From CAIJXJ01 sp964445115 (GTDB lineage Bacteria; Pseudomonadota; Gammaproteobacteria; Burkholderiales; Methylophilaceae), in assembly GCA_964445115.1 (NCBI GenBank), contig CAYUJU010000001.1, forward strand, positions 124,001 to 188,000: a DNA stretch of 64,000 nucleotides, written 5' to 3'. Every line of letters begins with the position of its first letter. Position 1 is the stretch's first letter. The notes beneath the pieces are model-generated. The model ran no database searches and was not told where the DNA came from. It saw nothing but the letters and a program-made list of their open reading frames with translations. Positions 27,551 to 35,152 of the stretch are shown in pieces. The position numbers and the translations under genes were made by a program.

Positions 27551-29674
27551 ATGCAAAGCCTGTTCCCGCGCACACCGCATTTGACCACAGACAACCCTGA
27601 AGCCAAGCGCGAAGAAATTCGTCGGTATTTCCACGCCACATTAGATCGTTACGAATCCCTGTTCCAAACACTTGCGTGTGATGAAGCTTATTACCTGAAA
27701 CCCATCAGCCTTCGGCATCCGCTCATATTTTATTTTGGGCACACGGCCACCTTCTTCATCAACAAGCTTATCCTGGCCGGCGCGCTCGACCAGCGCCTCA
27801 ACCCGACCTTCGAATCCATGTTCGCGATCGGTGTCGATGAAATGAGTTGGGATGACCTCAACGATCAGCATTACGACTGGCCGACGGTCGATGCCGTGCG
27901 CAGCTATCGCCAACAGGTCAGGCAAACAGTCGATCGGCTGATCAGCGACTTGCCGGCGCCGCACACCATCGATTGGGAAAGCCCGTGGTGGATCGTGCTG
28001 ATGGGCATCGAGCACGAACGCATTCATCTGGAGACCTCATCGGTACTCATTCGACAGCATGCGCTCAAGTTTGTCCGGTCAACGCCCGAATGGAGTATTT
28101 ACGGTAACACGGGAGAAGTTCCTCCTAATGAACTGATTCATATAGACTCAGGCGAGATGTCGATCGGCAAGAAAGACCAGGATGATACCTACGGATGGGA
28201 CAATGAATACGGACAACATGCTGCTCATGTGCCCGCATTTCAGACCAGCCAGTATCTGGTCAGCAATGGTGAATTCCTGGAATTCGTCACCGCAGGCGGT
28301 TATCAGGACGATGCTGTGTGGGAAGAAGAAGGCCTTGCCTGGCGCAACTATGCCCGGGCACAACACCCCACTTTCTGGGTACGCAACGGGGACGCCTGGC
28401 GCTTGCGCCTGATGATGGAAGACATTCCCATGGCTTGGGACTGGCCCGTGGAAGTCAATTATCACGAGGCCAAGTCGTTCTGTCTCTGGCGGCAGCGTGA
28501 AACCGGGCAGACCACGCGCCTGCCGACAGAAGACGAGTGGTATCGCATGCTCGCCGTCTCCGGCCTTGCAGAGGCACCAGCTCAAACCAGGATGGAAGCC
28601 AACCTGCATCTGGATCATTTCACCTCGCCATGTCCGGTCAACCGCTTCCGGCACGGCCCGCTGTATGACGTAGTCGGCAACGTATGGCAATGGAGCGAAA
28701 CCCCGATCTATCCGTTCGAGGGCTTCCAGGTGCATCCGTGTTACGACGATTTCACCACGCCCACCTTCGACAACCGCCATAACCTGATCAAGGGCGGCTC
28801 GTGGATCTCCTGTGGCAACGAGGCCCTGCACAGCGCCCGCTATGCCTTCCGCCGGCACTTTTTCCAGCACGCCGGGTTCCGTTATGTCGTTTCTGACACC
28901 CCGCTCGAGATCAAATCTTCCAATTACGAAACAGACAAGCTGCTCTCGGAGTATGCCGAATTCCACTACGGCGACCGTTACTTCGACGTCCCTAATTTCC
29001 CCAAGGCGCTTAGCGACCTCGCCATCCAGGCCATGGGCAACCGCCCTGCCCGCACCGCGCTCGATCTGGGCTGCGCAACGGGTCGCGCCACGTTCGAACT
29101 AGCGCGCCATTTCGATCACGTCACGGGTATCGATTTCTCCGCCCGTTTCATCGGCCTGGGCGTGCAACTAGCCTCGCAGGGCATCATCCGCTACACGCTG
29201 ACAGACGAAGGCGAACTGGTGTCGTACAAAGAGCGCACGCTGGCGGCCCTTGGGCTGGAAGCAGCCAAGGACAAGGTGGAATTCTGGCAAGGCGATGCCT
29301 GCAACCTCAAGCCGCATTTCACCGGCTACGACCTGATCCTGGCCGCCAACCTGATCCTGGCCGCCAACCTGATCGACCGCCTCTACAATCCGCGCAAATT
29401 CCTGCCCGAAGTGCACGAGCGGCTGAATCCTGGCGGGTTGCTGCTCATCGCATCGCCTTACACCTGGCTCACCGAACACACGGCTCGGGAAGAATGGATA
29501 GGTGGCTACAAGCAGGCCGGTGAAAACTTCACCACGCTGGATGGCCTCAAGGCACTGCTCGCGCCCCATTTCAAGCTGTTGCAGGGCCCGCAGGATGTGC
29601 CTTTCGTCATCCGCGAAACCCGCCGCAAGTTCCAGCACACTCTGTCGGAAGTGACGATCTGGGAGAAAACGTGA
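27551..29674 (+). CDS. ovoA: 5-histidylcysteine sulfoxide synthase / 4-mercaptohistidine N1-methyltransferase
   Basis: First and last enzyme of ovothiol A synthesis: joins Cys and His by oxidative C-S bond formation, then methylates mercaptohistidine. N-terminal DinB-like domain with iron ligands (H64 in YFGHTATFF, H155 and H159 in HERIHLE), a formylglycine-generating-enzyme-like middle domain (GNVWQWSETP, IKGGSWISCGNEALH), and a C-terminal SAM methyltransferase (LDLGCATGRATFEL). ATG 27551 gives the family-like N-terminus; ATG 27491 or GTG 27482 are possible. The methyltransferase contains an 18-bp in-frame tandem duplication (29333-29368). Overlaps ovoB by 4 bp. Confidence 0.93.
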   Translation: MQSLFPRTPHLTTDNPEAKREEIRRYFHATLDRYESLFQTLACDEAYYLKPISLRHPLIFYFGHTATFFINKLILAGALDQRLNPTFESMFAIGVDEMSWDDLNDQHYDWPTVDAVRSYRQQVRQTVDRLISDLPAPHTIDWESPWWIVLMGIEHERIHLETSSVLIRQHALKFVRSTPEWSIYGNTGEVPPNELIHIDSGEMSIGKKDQDDTYGWDNEYGQHAAHVPAFQTSQYLVSNGEFLEFVTAGGYQDDAVWEEEGLAWRNYARAQHPTFWVRNGDAWRLRLMMEDIPMAWDWPVEVNYHEAKSFCLWRQRETGQTTRLPTEDEWYRMLAVSGLAEAPAQTRMEANLHLDHFTSPCPVNRFRHGPLYDVVGNVWQWSETPIYPFEGFQVHPCYDDFTTPTFDNRHNLIKGGSWISCGNEALHSARYAFRRHFFQHAGFRYVVSDTPLEIKSSNYETDKLLSEYAEFHYGDRYFDVPNFPKALSDLAIQAMGNRPARTALDLGCATGRATFELARHFDHVTGIDFSARFIGLGVQLASQGIIRYTLTDEGELVSYKERTLAALGLEAAKDKVEFWQGDACNLKPHFTGYDLILAANLILAANLIDRLYNPRKFLPEVHERLNPGGLLLIASPYTWLTEHTAREEWIGGYKQAGENFTTLDGLKALLAPHFKLLQGPQDVPFVIRETRRKFQHTLSEVTIWEKT
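29333..29374 (+). repeat. 18-bp in-frame tandem duplication in ovoA
   Basis: CTGATCCTGGCCGCCAAC occurs twice back to back (29333-29350, 29351-29368), followed by a further CTGATC. It duplicates six residues (LILAAN) in the methyltransferase domain without shifting frame. Confidence 0.95.
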
Positions 29675-30843
29675 GTTTCAATTTCGACCAGAGCATAGAC
29701 CGCAACGGTTCCGGTGCCCTCAAGTACGATGGCCGCCAGACCATGTTCGGTACCGAGGATGTCCAACCGCTGTGGGTGGCTGATATGGATTTCGCCGCGC
29801 CACTGGCCGTCACGCAGGCGCTGCAGGCGCGTGCGGCGCATCCGGTTTACGGCTATACGCTGGTGCCGGAAAGTGTCACTGAGTCATTGATTGCATGGAT
29901 GCAGCATCGTCACGGCTGGCGAGTCGAACGCGAATGGGTGCTGCTCGTCCCCGGCGTAGTGTCTTCGCTCAACGCCAGCGTCATGGCCTTCACGGCGCTG
30001 GGGGATGGCGTCATTGTCCAGCCACCGGTCTACTTTCCGTTCTATTCTGCCGTCACCAAGAGCGGCAGAACGCTGGTTCGCAACCCGCTTCAACTGGTGA
30101 ACGGTCGATACGAGATCGACTTCGAACATCTGGAGCACTGTGCTGCCCAGTCGCGCCTGCTCATGCTGTGCAGCCCGCATAATCCGGTCGGGCGCGTGTG
30201 GAAAGAAGAAGAGCTGCGGCGCATTCTCGACATCGCGCAGCGCCATGACCTCACCATCCTCGCGGATGAAATCCATGCCGACCTCATCTACCGCGATCAC
30301 CACCACCGCCCGCTCGCCACGCTCTCCGATTCGCTGGAGCGCATCGTCACTGCCGTGGCCCCCAGCAAGACCTTCAACATCCCCGGACTGGGCCTCTCCG
30401 CACTGATCATTCCGGATGCCGACAGACGCGCGGCGATCAGCAAAGTATTCGATAGCCTGCACATGACGGCGTCCAATCCGTTCAGCCTGGTCGCCTTCGA
30501 GGCCGCCTACCGTCACGGCGAACCGTGGCTGGAAAGCCTGCTGGACTACCTGCAGGCCACGCGGGATCAGGTCAGCGATTTCGCCGCCCAGCATCTCTCC
30601 CCTGTTCGGCTGATTCCGGCGGAAGGCACTTACCTGCTCTGGCTGGATTGTCGCGCGTTGCATATGACCGATGCCCAACTGGAGCGCTTTTTCATCGAGG
30701 AGGCCGGGCTTGGCCTCTCGCCGGGCCGGGCTTTCGGCCCCGAAGGCAGCGGCTTCATGCGGCTCAACATCGGCGCACCAAGAGCCGCCATCCTCTCCGG
30801 GCTGGAACGCCTCGCCGCGGCTATTTCCCGAATAACCCCTTGA
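29671..30843 (+). CDS. ovoB: PLP-dependent sulfoxide lyase of ovothiol synthesis (MalY/PatB-like fold)
   Basis: Cleaves the 5-histidylcysteine sulfoxide made by OvoA to give 5-mercaptohistidine. 390 residues of class-I/II aminotransferase type close to cystathionine beta-lyase MalY/PatB: early PLWVADMDF, CSPHNPVGRVW, ADEIHADLIY, and PLP lysine in APSKTFNIPGLG. GTG start at 29671 overlaps the ovoA stop (GTGA), so the pair is coupled. Assignment as OvoB rests on this context; alone it would be called a C-S lyase. The 3' end overlaps the convergent asmA-like gene by 23 bp. Confidence 0.88.
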   Translation: MSFNFDQSIDRNGSGALKYDGRQTMFGTEDVQPLWVADMDFAAPLAVTQALQARAAHPVYGYTLVPESVTESLIAWMQHRHGWRVEREWVLLVPGVVSSLNASVMAFTALGDGVIVQPPVYFPFYSAVTKSGRTLVRNPLQLVNGRYEIDFEHLEHCAAQSRLLMLCSPHNPVGRVWKEEELRRILDIAQRHDLTILADEIHADLIYRDHHHRPLATLSDSLERIVTAVAPSKTFNIPGLGLSALIIPDADRRAAISKVFDSLHMTASNPFSLVAFEAAYRHGEPWLESLLDYLQATRDQVSDFAAQHLSPVRLIPAEGTYLLWLDCRALHMTDAQLERFFIEEAGLGLSPGRAFGPEGSGFMRLNIGAPRAAILSGLERLAAAISRITP

Positions 30844-32146
30844 TCTTCTCCACGCCGGAGGCCGCCTTTACCCCCAGCGAAGTCCCGACCCCCGGCCCCA
30901 GCACCCCGGTGCCAATTGCTGCGCCGGCCAGTGCTGCCTTGGTCGGGAACACGGTCGGTTTATCCAGCGTACCGCCGACCTGCAAGGGCACGGTCGCCAG
31001 CGCCATGCCCTTCTTGAGTTCCACCTCGACCACGCCATCCAGTTGCTTGCTCGGGCTGATCTTGACGTTGCCATTCGCCGCCAGCAGGCCGGATGCGACC
31101 TTGATCTGATTCAACGCGATTTGCTTGCCCACCAGATGCAGCACCCCTGAAAGCTCATCAAACCGCGTCTCGCCGCCCTTCTCGCCTTCGTTCAGCAGCA
31201 GGGTGGCAGCTTTGGCGAGGTCCACGCCATGCAATACGCCCTGGGCGACATTGAACTGGTAATCCAGCACGAGATGATCCGCCGCCTTGGCCGCATCCTT
31301 GGTCTGAACGCCCACCGTGCCCGTGCCTTGCAGGCGGCCGCTCACCAGACGCTCCTTGGAAAACAACTGCGACAGCGCGGCGATATCCAGCCCGTCGGTC
31401 TTGAACTTGGCATTCGCGTGCAGGCCCTTGCTCCAGTCGACATCGCCGGTGGCCGCCAGCGTGCCCTTGTACAGGGCAGCATCGAGTGAAGCGATATGGA
31501 GCTTGCTGCCCTGCACCGTCATCTCCGATTTCAGCGTGTCGAACAGCAGTTTGGGGCCTGCTGGCGCCACCCACTCCTTGGCGTTCAGTGCGATCTTGTA
31601 ACCCGCCTCCTCGGGGTTGACCTCGGCATTGAGGTGCCCATCGACCGTGTCCAGCTTCAGGTTTTCAAGTGTCGAGGCATCTTTCATCGACGCTTCGACA
31701 TTGAAAGCCGGCAGCGACATATCGGGCCACACCAGTTGGACACGATGCAGTCGAATTTTCTGTACGACCACTTGAGCAGACTGGTCGGACGGCGCGGATT
31801 TCGGCATCGCCGCCACAAAATCGAGGGCCTCGCGCTTGATCACCGGATCGGCAATCTCCACCGACGAAATGACCTTCTGATCCGACAGCAGACTACTGAT
31901 CGCAGGGATCACCGCAATGCTGCCGACCGATACTTCATCATGCTGGCCGACGCGCAACGCTGTCAGTTTCACCCTGGGGGTGGGAAGAAACGCCAAACGC
32001 AAACCGCCAATGCTCACCGGTTGCCCGATCGCCGTGGTGGCCAGTTGTTCCGCCTGTTTCAGGTAAGTCCCTGTCGGGATTAAAAAAGGGATCAGCAGCA
32101 ACAGAACCACAAGCCCAACCGCTGCCATCACAAACTTTTTCATCAT
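30821..32146 (-). CDS. AsmA-family envelope protein
   Basis: About 441 residues: one N-terminal membrane anchor (FVMAAVGLVVLLLLIPFLIP), then a long periplasmic beta-rich part of the AsmA type (LSGVLHLVGKQIALNQIKV; PLQVGGTLDKPTVFPTKAAL near the end) with a Gly-rich tail. AsmA-like proteins help move or organise outer-membrane lipids. Start at 32146 (MMKKFVMAAVG) has GGAGCGAGGA upstream. Monocistronic; 3' end overlaps ovoB. Confidence 0.83.
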   Translation of the reverse strand: MMKKFVMAAVGLVVLLLLIPFLIPTGTYLKQAEQLATTAIGQPVSIGGLRLAFLPTPRVKLTALRVGQHDEVSVGSIAVIPAISSLLSDQKVISSVEIADPVIKREALDFVAAMPKSAPSDQSAQVVVQKIRLHRVQLVWPDMSLPAFNVEASMKDASTLENLKLDTVDGHLNAEVNPEEAGYKIALNAKEWVAPAGPKLLFDTLKSEMTVQGSKLHIASLDAALYKGTLAATGDVDWSKGLHANAKFKTDGLDIAALSQLFSKERLVSGRLQGTGTVGVQTKDAAKAADHLVLDYQFNVAQGVLHGVDLAKAATLLLNEGEKGGETRFDELSGVLHLVGKQIALNQIKVASGLLAANGNVKISPSKQLDGVVEVELKKGMALATVPLQVGGTLDKPTVFPTKAALAGAAIGTGVLGPGVGTSLGVKAASGVEKIKGLFGK

Positions 32147-32206
32147 TCCTCGCTCCATAGAATTTTGCAGCGCCAAGTGTTGACCGGGCCCTTATCACCC
32201 ATTATT

Positions 32207-32303
32207 ATTGCGCCTTCTTGAATTCCCCGATAGCTCAGTCGGTAGAGCAACGGACTGTTAATCCGTGTGTCCCTGGTTCGAGCCCAGGTCGGGGAGCCAG
32301 ATA
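32207..32303 (+). repeat. 97-bp direct repeat, copy 1 (tRNA-Asn and flanks)
   Basis: Identical to 33257-33353, 1050 bp away. It includes 17 bp upstream of the tRNA, the tRNA itself and 4 bp downstream. The leader identity shows segmental duplication rather than chance similarity of tRNAs. Confidence 0.95.
32224..32299 (+). tRNA. tRNA-Asn (anticodon GTT), copy 1
   Basis: 76 nt with encoded CCA: acceptor TCCCCGA/TCGGGGA, anticodon loop CTGTTAA (GTT), T-arm GGTTCGAGCC. Identical to the copy at 33274-33349. Followed by a strong terminator at 32309. Confidence 0.97.
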
Positions 32304-32308
32304 AAAAA

Positions 32309-32336
32309 GGGCCGGTACGCAAGTATCGGCCCTTTT
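32309..32336 (+). terminator. rho-independent terminator of tRNA-Asn copy 1
   Basis: GGGCCGGTAC-GCAA-GTATCGGCCC forms a 10-bp stem (one G-U), followed by TTTT. Confidence 0.85.
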
Positions 32337-32466
32337 GCTTTTACCCCGTGCTTTATTACCTCGCCTGCCGCTTTTTGGCACCAAGCTCCCTCGTATTGCC
32401 CATTCCGACGCCTTTCGGCATATACTTGGCGGATACGAATTCAGATTTTGCTGAAGGAACCCCACC

Positions 32467-33126
32467 ATGCGCCACGCCATCACCCTCGCGATCGCCACCG
32501 CCACCCTGCTCAGCGGGTGCGCCGGCATCAACGAAACCAACCGCCGCTTTGCCGATGTCGACGCCCGTATCAAGGCGCTCGAAACCAAGAGCGACAGCGC
32601 CGATCAAGCCCTGGACGCCAAGGTCGCAGGCCTGAGCAGCCAGCATGGCAACGATGTCGCCGCCATCAACGCCAGACTCGACAAGCACGATGCCGAAATC
32701 AGCAAACTCGCCCAGAACGTGCAGGAAGCGCTCGACCGAGCCAAGTCCGCCCATCAACTGGCCGAAGGCAAGTTCGTCTACAACAAGGTCCTGAACGGCG
32801 ATGCGGTCAACTTCTCCTCCGGCAAGGCCAACCTGCCCGAAGCCACGCAAGAAACCCTGAAAGCCTTCGCCCAGAAACTGATCGCAGACAACCAGAACGT
32901 CTATCTGGAAATCCAGGGCCACACCGATGGCACCGGGCCGGAAGCCATCAACGTTTCCCTGGGCCTGCGCAGAGCAGAAGCCGTGCGCCAGTTCCTCAAC
33001 GAGCAAGGCATCGCGCTCAACCGCATGTCCACCATCTCCTACGGCAAGGTCGTTCCGGTGGAATCCAACAAGACCGCCAAGGGCCGTGCCGCCAACCGCC
33101 GCGTGGAAATTATCGTGCTCAAATAA
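32467..33126 (+). CDS. OmpA-family outer-membrane lipoprotein
   Basis: 219 residues with a lipobox (LLSGC, Cys near 18), a coiled coil of roughly 75 residues (DARIKALETKSDSADQ...), and a C-terminal OmpA/Pal-type peptidoglycan-binding domain (EIQGHTDGTG, LGLRRAEAVRQFL, ANRRVEI). Probably anchors the outer membrane to the cell wall. It lies between the two tRNA-Asn copies and has its own terminator. Confidence 0.9.
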   Translation: MRHAITLAIATATLLSGCAGINETNRRFADVDARIKALETKSDSADQALDAKVAGLSSQHGNDVAAINARLDKHDAEISKLAQNVQEALDRAKSAHQLAEGKFVYNKVLNGDAVNFSSGKANLPEATQETLKAFAQKLIADNQNVYLEIQGHTDGTGPEAINVSLGLRRAEAVRQFLNEQGIALNRMSTISYGKVVPVESNKTAKGRAANRRVEIIVLK

Positions 33127-33153
33127 GCGCGACATACAAACCACCGACACAAA

Positions 33154-33176
33154 ACGGGAGCCAGGCTCCCGTTTTT
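33154..33176 (+). terminator. terminator of the OmpA-like gene
   Basis: ACGGGAG-CCAGG-CTCCCGT stem-loop followed by TTTTT. Confidence 0.8.
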
Positions 33177-33256
33177 ATTTGATAGCGCAAGGTATCGCCG
33201 CGATGCCTGCTGAGTCCAGTAAATTGTTTTTGACCGAAGGCCGCGAAATCAGTATC

Positions 33257-33353
33257 ATTGCGCCTTCTTGAATTCCCCGATAGCTCAGTCGGTAGAGCAA
33301 CGGACTGTTAATCCGTGTGTCCCTGGTTCGAGCCCAGGTCGGGGAGCCAGATA
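33257..33353 (+). repeat. 97-bp direct repeat, copy 2 (tRNA-Asn and flanks)
   Basis: Exact second copy of 32207-32303. Sequence diverges immediately outside (C instead of T before it; CAAAAA instead of AAAAAA after ATA). Confidence 0.95.
33274..33349 (+). tRNA. tRNA-Asn (anticodon GTT), copy 2
   Basis: Identical to the copy at 32224-32299, including the encoded CCA. Both look functional. Confidence 0.97.
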
Positions 33354-33359
33354 CAAAAA

Positions 33360-33383
33360 GGCCCGCATAAAGCGGGCCTTTTT
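33360..33383 (+). terminator. rho-independent terminator of tRNA-Asn copy 2
   Basis: GGCCCGC-ATAAA-GCGGGCC followed by TTTTT. It separates the tRNA from the cassette region, so the cassettes need their own promoter. Confidence 0.85.
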
Positions 33384-33434
33384 CATTTCACATGCCCTCT
33401 TCCATCAAAGCCTGTCACATCCCCATTTCGGGTT

Positions 33435-33465
33435 TTGCAAATTACGCTCCTCATTGCCATATAAT
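33435..33465 (+). promoter_or_regulatory. candidate promoter driving the gene cassettes
   Basis: A perfect -10 TATAAT (33460-33465) follows TTGCAA (33435-33440) with a 19-bp spacer, longer than ideal. It lies after the tRNA terminator and ~110 bp before the first cassette boundary, where an integron Pc promoter would be expected. Confidence 0.5.
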
Positions 33466-33493
33466 CCCTAAAAACAAAAAAAGGGTTATTTAC

Positions 33494-33589
33494 ATGAGCA
33501 TGAGCGTAGGAATAAAACTCCAAGGCATACGTCATTTTTCGGCAGATGATGCGTCAGTTTTGGCGTCTAATTTACGTTGGGCGGCTTAG
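33494..33589 (+). CDS. 31-codon leader ORF crossing the first cassette boundary
   Basis: Small ORF MSMSVGIKLQ...LASNLRWAA. It reads through the core site GTTGGGC at 33576 and ends with a TAG that overlaps the ribosome site (TTAGGAG) of the GIY-YIG gene starting at 33601. This recalls the short attI ORF of class 1 integrons that boosts translation of the first cassette; that parallel is inference. No homolog recognised; it may be untranslated. Confidence 0.35.
   Translation: MSMSVGIKLQGIRHFSADDASVLASNLRWAA
33566..33582 (+). other. attI-like or attC core site at left end of cassette 1
   Basis: GTTGGGC (33576-33582) matches the integron core consensus GTTRRRY, and GTCTAAT lies just before it in the inverted orientation typical of a simple attI site. 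Cassette 1 would begin between G33576 and T33577. Confidence 0.5.
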
Positions 33590-33600
33590 GAGCGAATCGC

Positions 33601-34068
33601 GTGAACGAGAAGTTTGTTGCGCTTGTCGATGTACTTGAACCGGCCTTTCAAAGGCTACTCAATATGCAGCCTGTCACTGCCGCGAGCCTTCCGCGCAAAA
33701 TGCCAGTGCAGGGCATTTACTTGTTCTCCGACGGCGCTAACCACCTGTACGTTGGGCGCAGCAACAACATCCGTAGGCGCATCGGGCTGCATTGCCGACC
33801 CTCAAGCCAACACAATCAAGCCACCTTCGCCTTCCGTATGGCTCGTCAGCAAACCGGGCGCCTCGAAGCAGCTTACACCACGTCTGGTTCACGAAGCGAG
33901 ATGGTGAAAGACGCAGAGTTTGGCCCTGTGTTCACCGCATGCAAAGCACGCATCCGACAGTTGAGTCTTCGCTTCGTTGAAGAACATGATCCTACTCGGC
34001 AAGCTCTGCTAGAAATCTATGCCGCAACCGTACTTAAAACACCGTTCAATGACTTCGAGAACCACTGA
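33601..34068 (+). CDS. GIY-YIG nuclease-domain protein, integron cassette 1
   Basis: 155 residues. The GIY-YIG signature is at GIYLFSD and HLYVGRSNNIRRRI (GIY and YVG), with Arg/Asn following as in active members; a C-terminal Glu (FVEEHD or LLEIYA) may complete the site. Similar small proteins are predicted DNA endonucleases. GTG start at 33601 follows AGGAG. The gene fills a unit bounded by integron core sites (33576 and 34143), the layout of a mobile cassette. A defence or recombination role is possible but not shown. Confidence 0.75.
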   Translation: MNEKFVALVDVLEPAFQRLLNMQPVTAASLPRKMPVQGIYLFSDGANHLYVGRSNNIRRRIGLHCRPSSQHNQATFAFRMARQQTGRLEAAYTTSGSRSEMVKDAEFGPVFTACKARIRQLSLRFVEEHDPTRQALLEIYAATVLKTPFNDFENH

Positions 34069-34082
34069 GGTCATGTGGTGCC

Positions 34083-34149
34083 ACCCAACCCATCATTCCA
34101 CCGGACCTGCGCAAAAAACTACGCAGGCCGGTGAATTCAGACGTTAACC
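34083..34149 (+). repeat. attC recombination site of cassette 1
   Basis: 67 bp with the outer boxes ACCCAAC (34083-34089) and GTTAACC (34143-34149). Inner arms CACCGGACCTGCG (34099-34111) and CGCAGGCCGGTG (34122-34133) pair perfectly except for one unpaired A (34105), the extrahelical-base hallmark of attC folding. ACCCAAC is complementary to the core at the cassette's other end (GTTGGGC) in six of seven positions, as expected for an excised circle. Confidence 0.8.
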
Positions 34150-34162
34150 CTTGGAGATACAA

Positions 34163-34981
34163 ATGGGCGATGACAATTCCGTGCGAGATGTTGTCGATGC
34201 TGTAACTGGCATTGCAAAGGCAGTCCCGGTATATCAGGACGTAGTGCAACCGGCAGCGCAAGAGCTTGGCAAAGCGCTCCAGACAGTTTCCAAAACAGTG
34301 CACGTTGCGCTTGCGCCTGTGAGCGCATTGGTGTGGGGATACGATCAAATCAAAGAATTTGTCTCTACAAAAGTCGCTGATCGGCTGAGGAACGTTCCGC
34401 CGGAAAACATCGTTACGCCAAAACCAAACGTCGCAGGTCCGGCGCTTGAGTCGCTCCGATATACCGGACACGAATCTTCTCTAAGCGATCTCTACGCAAA
34501 TCTTCTTGCTGCATCAATGGACAAGGCAACTGCCGATGGAGCGCACCCGGCGTTCGTGGAAATCATTAAACAGCTAACCCCTGACGAGGCAAAGATCGTC
34601 GGTCTGTTTGCGCACCCAATAGCGTTTCCGCTGGTCACTGTCCGGTGGGAGTACAAGAACCCGACCCCTGAGGAAAACGGCGGGGTGGACGTTCTCGTCA
34701 ACTTCTCTGAGATAGGAAAGCAGGCAGGAGTGGAGTTCTTGAACCTTACTCCGACCTATCTCGATAATCTCTGCCGCCTCGGGCTCGCAGAAATTCCAGT
34801 GATGTTCCAATACACGAACAAGGGCACGTACGACTCATTAGAGAGTGCCCCAGAAGTTCTGAGCGTAAAATCTAATATCGAACAAAATCCTAAGTTGCGT
34901 GCCGTTGTAGAGCGCAAGGGGTTACAAGTGACACAGCTAGGGAAGCAATTTGCACATGTCTGCGTGCTGCGCAAGGGTTAA
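34163..34981 (+). CDS. Abi-alpha (DUF4393)-like protein, integron cassette 2
   Basis: 272 residues resembling the Abi-alpha/DUF4393 family: an amphipathic/hydrophobic N-terminal region (VSALVWGYDQIKEFV), PPENIVTPKPNVAGPALESLRYT, and DLYANLLAASMDKATADGAHPAFVEIIKQLTPDEA, then a winged-helix-like C-terminal part (LTPTYLDNLCRLGL). Relatives are linked to abortive-infection phage defence; the mechanism is not established. ATG 34163 has GGAG seven bases before it. The stop codon lies inside the attC box GGTTAAC, typical of compact cassettes. Confidence 0.72.
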   Translation: MGDDNSVRDVVDAVTGIAKAVPVYQDVVQPAAQELGKALQTVSKTVHVALAPVSALVWGYDQIKEFVSTKVADRLRNVPPENIVTPKPNVAGPALESLRYTGHESSLSDLYANLLAASMDKATADGAHPAFVEIIKQLTPDEAKIVGLFAHPIAFPLVTVRWEYKNPTPEENGGVDVLVNFSEIGKQAGVEFLNLTPTYLDNLCRLGLAEIPVMFQYTNKGTYDSLESAPEVLSVKSNIEQNPKLRAVVERKGLQVTQLGKQFAHVCVLRKG

Positions 34982-35041
34982 CCCATCATTCCACCGGACG
35001 CTCAGCTTATTGGCGGCGCAATGGTGAATCCAAACATACAT
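34976..35041 (+). repeat. attC-like site of cassette 2, right box degenerate
   Basis: GGTTAAC (34976-34982), then CATCATTCCACCGGA as in the first attC, a loop, and AATGGTGAATCCAAACA. GGGTTAAC is the exact complement of the core GTTAACCC at the cassette's left end. Where a core GTTRRRY is expected on the right, the sequence reads ACATACA, so the last cassette boundary looks mutated. Confidence 0.65.
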
Positions 35042-35090
35042 CGAGAAGGATAGACAGAATCCAGTTACCAGATTTGTCCGAACCGGCGAA

Positions 35091-35107
35091 CCAGATAAAA
35101 AAGGGCC
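35091..35107 (+). repeat. 17-bp copy of the tRNA-Asn 3' end and flank
   Basis: CCAGATAAAAAAGGGCC is identical to 32297-32313 (tRNA-Asn CCA end plus downstream). It sits at the right edge of the cassette region without a tRNA gene attached, as a second attachment-site copy would. Confidence 0.6.
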
Positions 35108-35127
35108 AGCATATTGCCGGCCCTTTC
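35103..35127. terminator. hairpin at the end of pgl / cassette region
   Basis: GGGCC and GGCCC arms around AGCATATTGCC, with T-rich sequence after it on + and A-rich before it, so it can act on both strands. Confidence 0.55.
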
Positions 35128-35152
35128 CTTGTAACGCCTTCGACAATCGCAA

